From positions 1-6,654 of the forward strand of contig JBAZCN010000169.1 of assembly GCA_041655035.1 (NCBI GenBank): 6,654 nucleotides of DNA, written 5' to 3'. Of this stretch, positions 5,733 to 6,654 are shown in pieces (positions within the stretch are counted from its first letter, which is position 1; each line of letters begins with the position of its first letter). The stretch comes from NAT127 sp041655035. GTDB taxonomy: Bacteria > Pseudomonadota > Gammaproteobacteria > Pseudomonadales > Porticoccaceae. Made by a program: the position numbers and the translations under genes. The notes beneath the pieces were generated by a model, which had not been told where the DNA came from, searched no databases, and worked only from the letters and a program-made list of their open reading frames with translations.

Positions 5733-5761
5733 AATATGTACTACATGGACAGTCATGTCAA
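5733..5761 (-). promoter_or_regulatory. Sigma70-type promoter for the sulfatase-methyltransferase-gspE transcript
   Basis: On the minus strand a perfect -35 TTGACA (5756-5761) is followed after 17 nt by CATATT (5733-5738), four of six matches to the -10 box. Transcription would start near 5726, giving a leader of about 40 nt with GGAGGG in it. An inverted repeat ACATG-N6-CATGT (5743-5758) overlaps the -35 and spacer and could be an operator, though its arms are only five bases. The promoter lies between REP array 2 and the gene. Confidence 0.6.
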
Positions 5762-5795
5762 AACCGGGGGCTGTTGCAGCGCCGCAGTGCCATAG

Positions 5796-5867
5796 GGTGT
5801 GCCGACGGAGGAGGCGCACCGGCGGAGTTTCGCGGGTTATCCGGTGCGCTTCGTTCCTCAGCGCACC
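5796..5867. repeat. BIME: REP pair X4 (5796-5820) and Y4 (5843-5867)
   Basis: X4 has the GGTGTGCC/GGCGCACC stem, GACGGAGGA loop and ATAG foot; Y4 has the perfect GGTGCGCT/AGCGCACC stem. The 22-nt inner spacer ends CGCGGGTTATCC, matching the X3-Y3 spacer type of the other array. The region from the CC before Y4 through TATGGGT (5841-5875) is identical to 1395-1429. Confidence 0.9.
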
Positions 5868-5926
5868 CTATGGGTATCGCGCCGGCGGCGGTGTGCCCCG
5901 ATGGTGAGTATCGGCACGTGCGATAG
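5868..5926 (+). repeat. Conserved linker between REP pairs, third copy
   Basis: A 59-nt segment beginning CTATGGGTATCGCG and ending GAGTATCGGCACGTGCGATAG. It is a somewhat diverged copy of the linkers at 1158-1217 and 1290-1348 in the same orientation, showing that both arrays derive from the same composite unit. Confidence 0.75.
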
Positions 5927-5998
5927 GGTGTGCCGACGGAGGAGGCGCACCGGCGGAGTTTCGGGATTTCCACGGTGCGCTTCGTTCCTCAGCGCACC
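5927..5998. repeat. BIME: REP pair X5 (5927-5951) and Y5 (5974-5998)
   Basis: Starts exactly 131 bp after X4. The inner spacer GGCGGAG then TTTCGGGATTTCCAC differs from the X2-Y2 spacer by one base. Bases 5921-5956 are identical to 1343-1378, and 5958-5996 are identical to 1249-1287. Y5 ends 34 bp before the stop codon of the right-hand gene, so the array forms that gene's 3' region. There is no T-tract, so it is not a classical terminator. Confidence 0.9.
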
Positions 5999-6032
5999 CT
6001 ATGGATGTCGGGCCAGCGGGTGGGTTTGCCGG

Positions 6033-6654
6033 TCAGTCGGGGGTGTTGTTGATCCAGTGGGTGGCGCCGACGGCGTTGACGCCGGGGCTGATCTGGTAGT
6101 CGAACAGCATACCGGCCTCGGTGGCGTTGGGGGCGAGGACGCCGTCGATGCGGGCGGGTGAGCTGGAGTCGCTGAACAGATAGCCGCCGTTGACCAGGTC
6201 GCCGGCGCCGACCACATGGACCACGCCGGGCAGGCTGGCGGCGTGGACGTCGAGGCGGGTGGCAAAGCGTTGGGTGTCGAAATCCACTACCAGCGCGGAG
6301 TTGCTGATGCCGGCATCTTCGAGATTGCGGCCGGTCCTGATGTAGGCCTCGTAGCTGTTGAGTTGGAAGCTGACGCGACCGACTTCGGGCAGCGGGCGTT
6401 CAGCATAGCGGGGCTCCATGAGGGCAAACATATCGTTTACCACGGCATGGCGGAGATCCGATGATTGCATCGAGGAAATCCGCTGATAGTTGTGTTCGTC
6501 GGCGGAAAAGGTAGACCAGCGGCCCCAGATGAATTGCGGGTCGTCGACCAGGCCCTGATCGTTGGGCAGGATCTTGCCGCCACCCTCCTCGCCAAGCAGA
6601 TAGGCATGTTGGGTCAGTGAATCCTTGTCGATGTAGCGGCCGACGTACTCGAGG
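6033..6654 (-). CDS. C-terminal part of an unidentified protein, possibly a FecR-associated beta-barrel-type domain (start beyond window)
   Basis: An open frame runs unbroken from the right edge (first full codon at 6653) to a TGA at 6033, giving 206 residues. The internal Met at 6470 is not a likely start because the frame is open for 61 codons before it, with protein-like content. The segment has FIWGRWSTF at 41-49, then alternating hydrophobic stretches and glycine-rich turns in the last 120 residues (ALVVDFDTQRFATRLDV, then GVLAPNATEAGMLFDYQIS, ending VGATHWINNTPD). This pattern recalls the C-terminal barrel-like domain seen after FecR domains in some gammaproteobacterial exported proteins, where a W-G-x-W motif precedes a VDF...GxFxGPxA.xAG region. 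No cysteine pair or membrane segment is seen. The frame is secure; the family assignment is a tentative recollection. Confidence 0.7.
   Translation of the reverse strand, partial: LEYVGRYIDKDSLTQHAYLLGEEGGGKILPNDQGLVDDPQFIWGRWSTFSADEHNYQRISSMQSSDLRHAVVNDMFALMEPRYAERPLPEVGRVSFQLNSYEAYIRTGRNLEDAGISNSALVVDFDTQRFATRLDVHAASLPGVVHVVGAGDLVNGGYLFSDSSSPARIDGVLAPNATEAGMLFDYQISPGVNAVGATHWINNTPD

Noticed and set aside
6033..6470. A complete 145-residue gene starting at 6470
   Set aside because: The frame stays open for 61 codons upstream to the window edge with protein-like content, so the Met is internal.

Overview
The window reads as a chromosomal segment from a GC-rich Gammaproteobacterium. The evidence is a type II secretion/type IV pilus-type assembly ATPase and platform protein, a REP-associated tyrosine transposase (RAYT) with its REP palindromes, and high-GC codon use. 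I cannot name a genus. All genes lie on the minus strand except the transposase, so the natural reading direction is right to left.

From the right edge: the C-terminal 206 codons of a protein whose start lies beyond the window (6033-6654); a first REP array of four palindromes with a 131-bp period (5796-5998); a good sigma70-type promoter (5733-5761); then three tightly packed genes. These are an LTA-synthase-like membrane sulfatase-fold enzyme (3873-5684), a CmcI-family putative SAM-dependent methyltransferase (3153-3863) and a GspE/PilB-type secretion ATPase (1445-3136). Gaps are 9 and 16 bp, so they probably form one transcript. Next come a second REP array (1133-1421), the plus-strand RAYT gene (599-1129), one more degenerate REP (484-509), and finally the N-terminus of a GspF/PilC-family inner-membrane platform protein (1-344, cut by the left edge).

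GspE and GspF genes are normally adjacent because the ATPase drives the platform protein. Here about 1.1 kb of RAYT-plus-REP DNA separates them, with the transposase convergent to the operon. The REPs are strictly alternating forward/reverse palindromes (BIME architecture) sharing a 5' ATAG foot. The RAYT gene sits between a forward and a reverse REP, exactly where a 22-nt spacer sits in the other pairs. The two arrays are in the same orientation, share identical stretches of 35-39 nt, and bracket the sulfatase-methyltransferase-gspE block.

The sulfatase-fold enzyme and the CmcI-like protein look like a surface-glycan or envelope modification pair sharing a transcript with the secretion ATPase. 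The functional link is inference. The ATPase carries two 24-residue motifs separated by 5 residues at its N-terminus, the spacing of the MshEN c-di-GMP-binding domain. The most noteworthy content is the RAYT/REP module inside the secretion operon.
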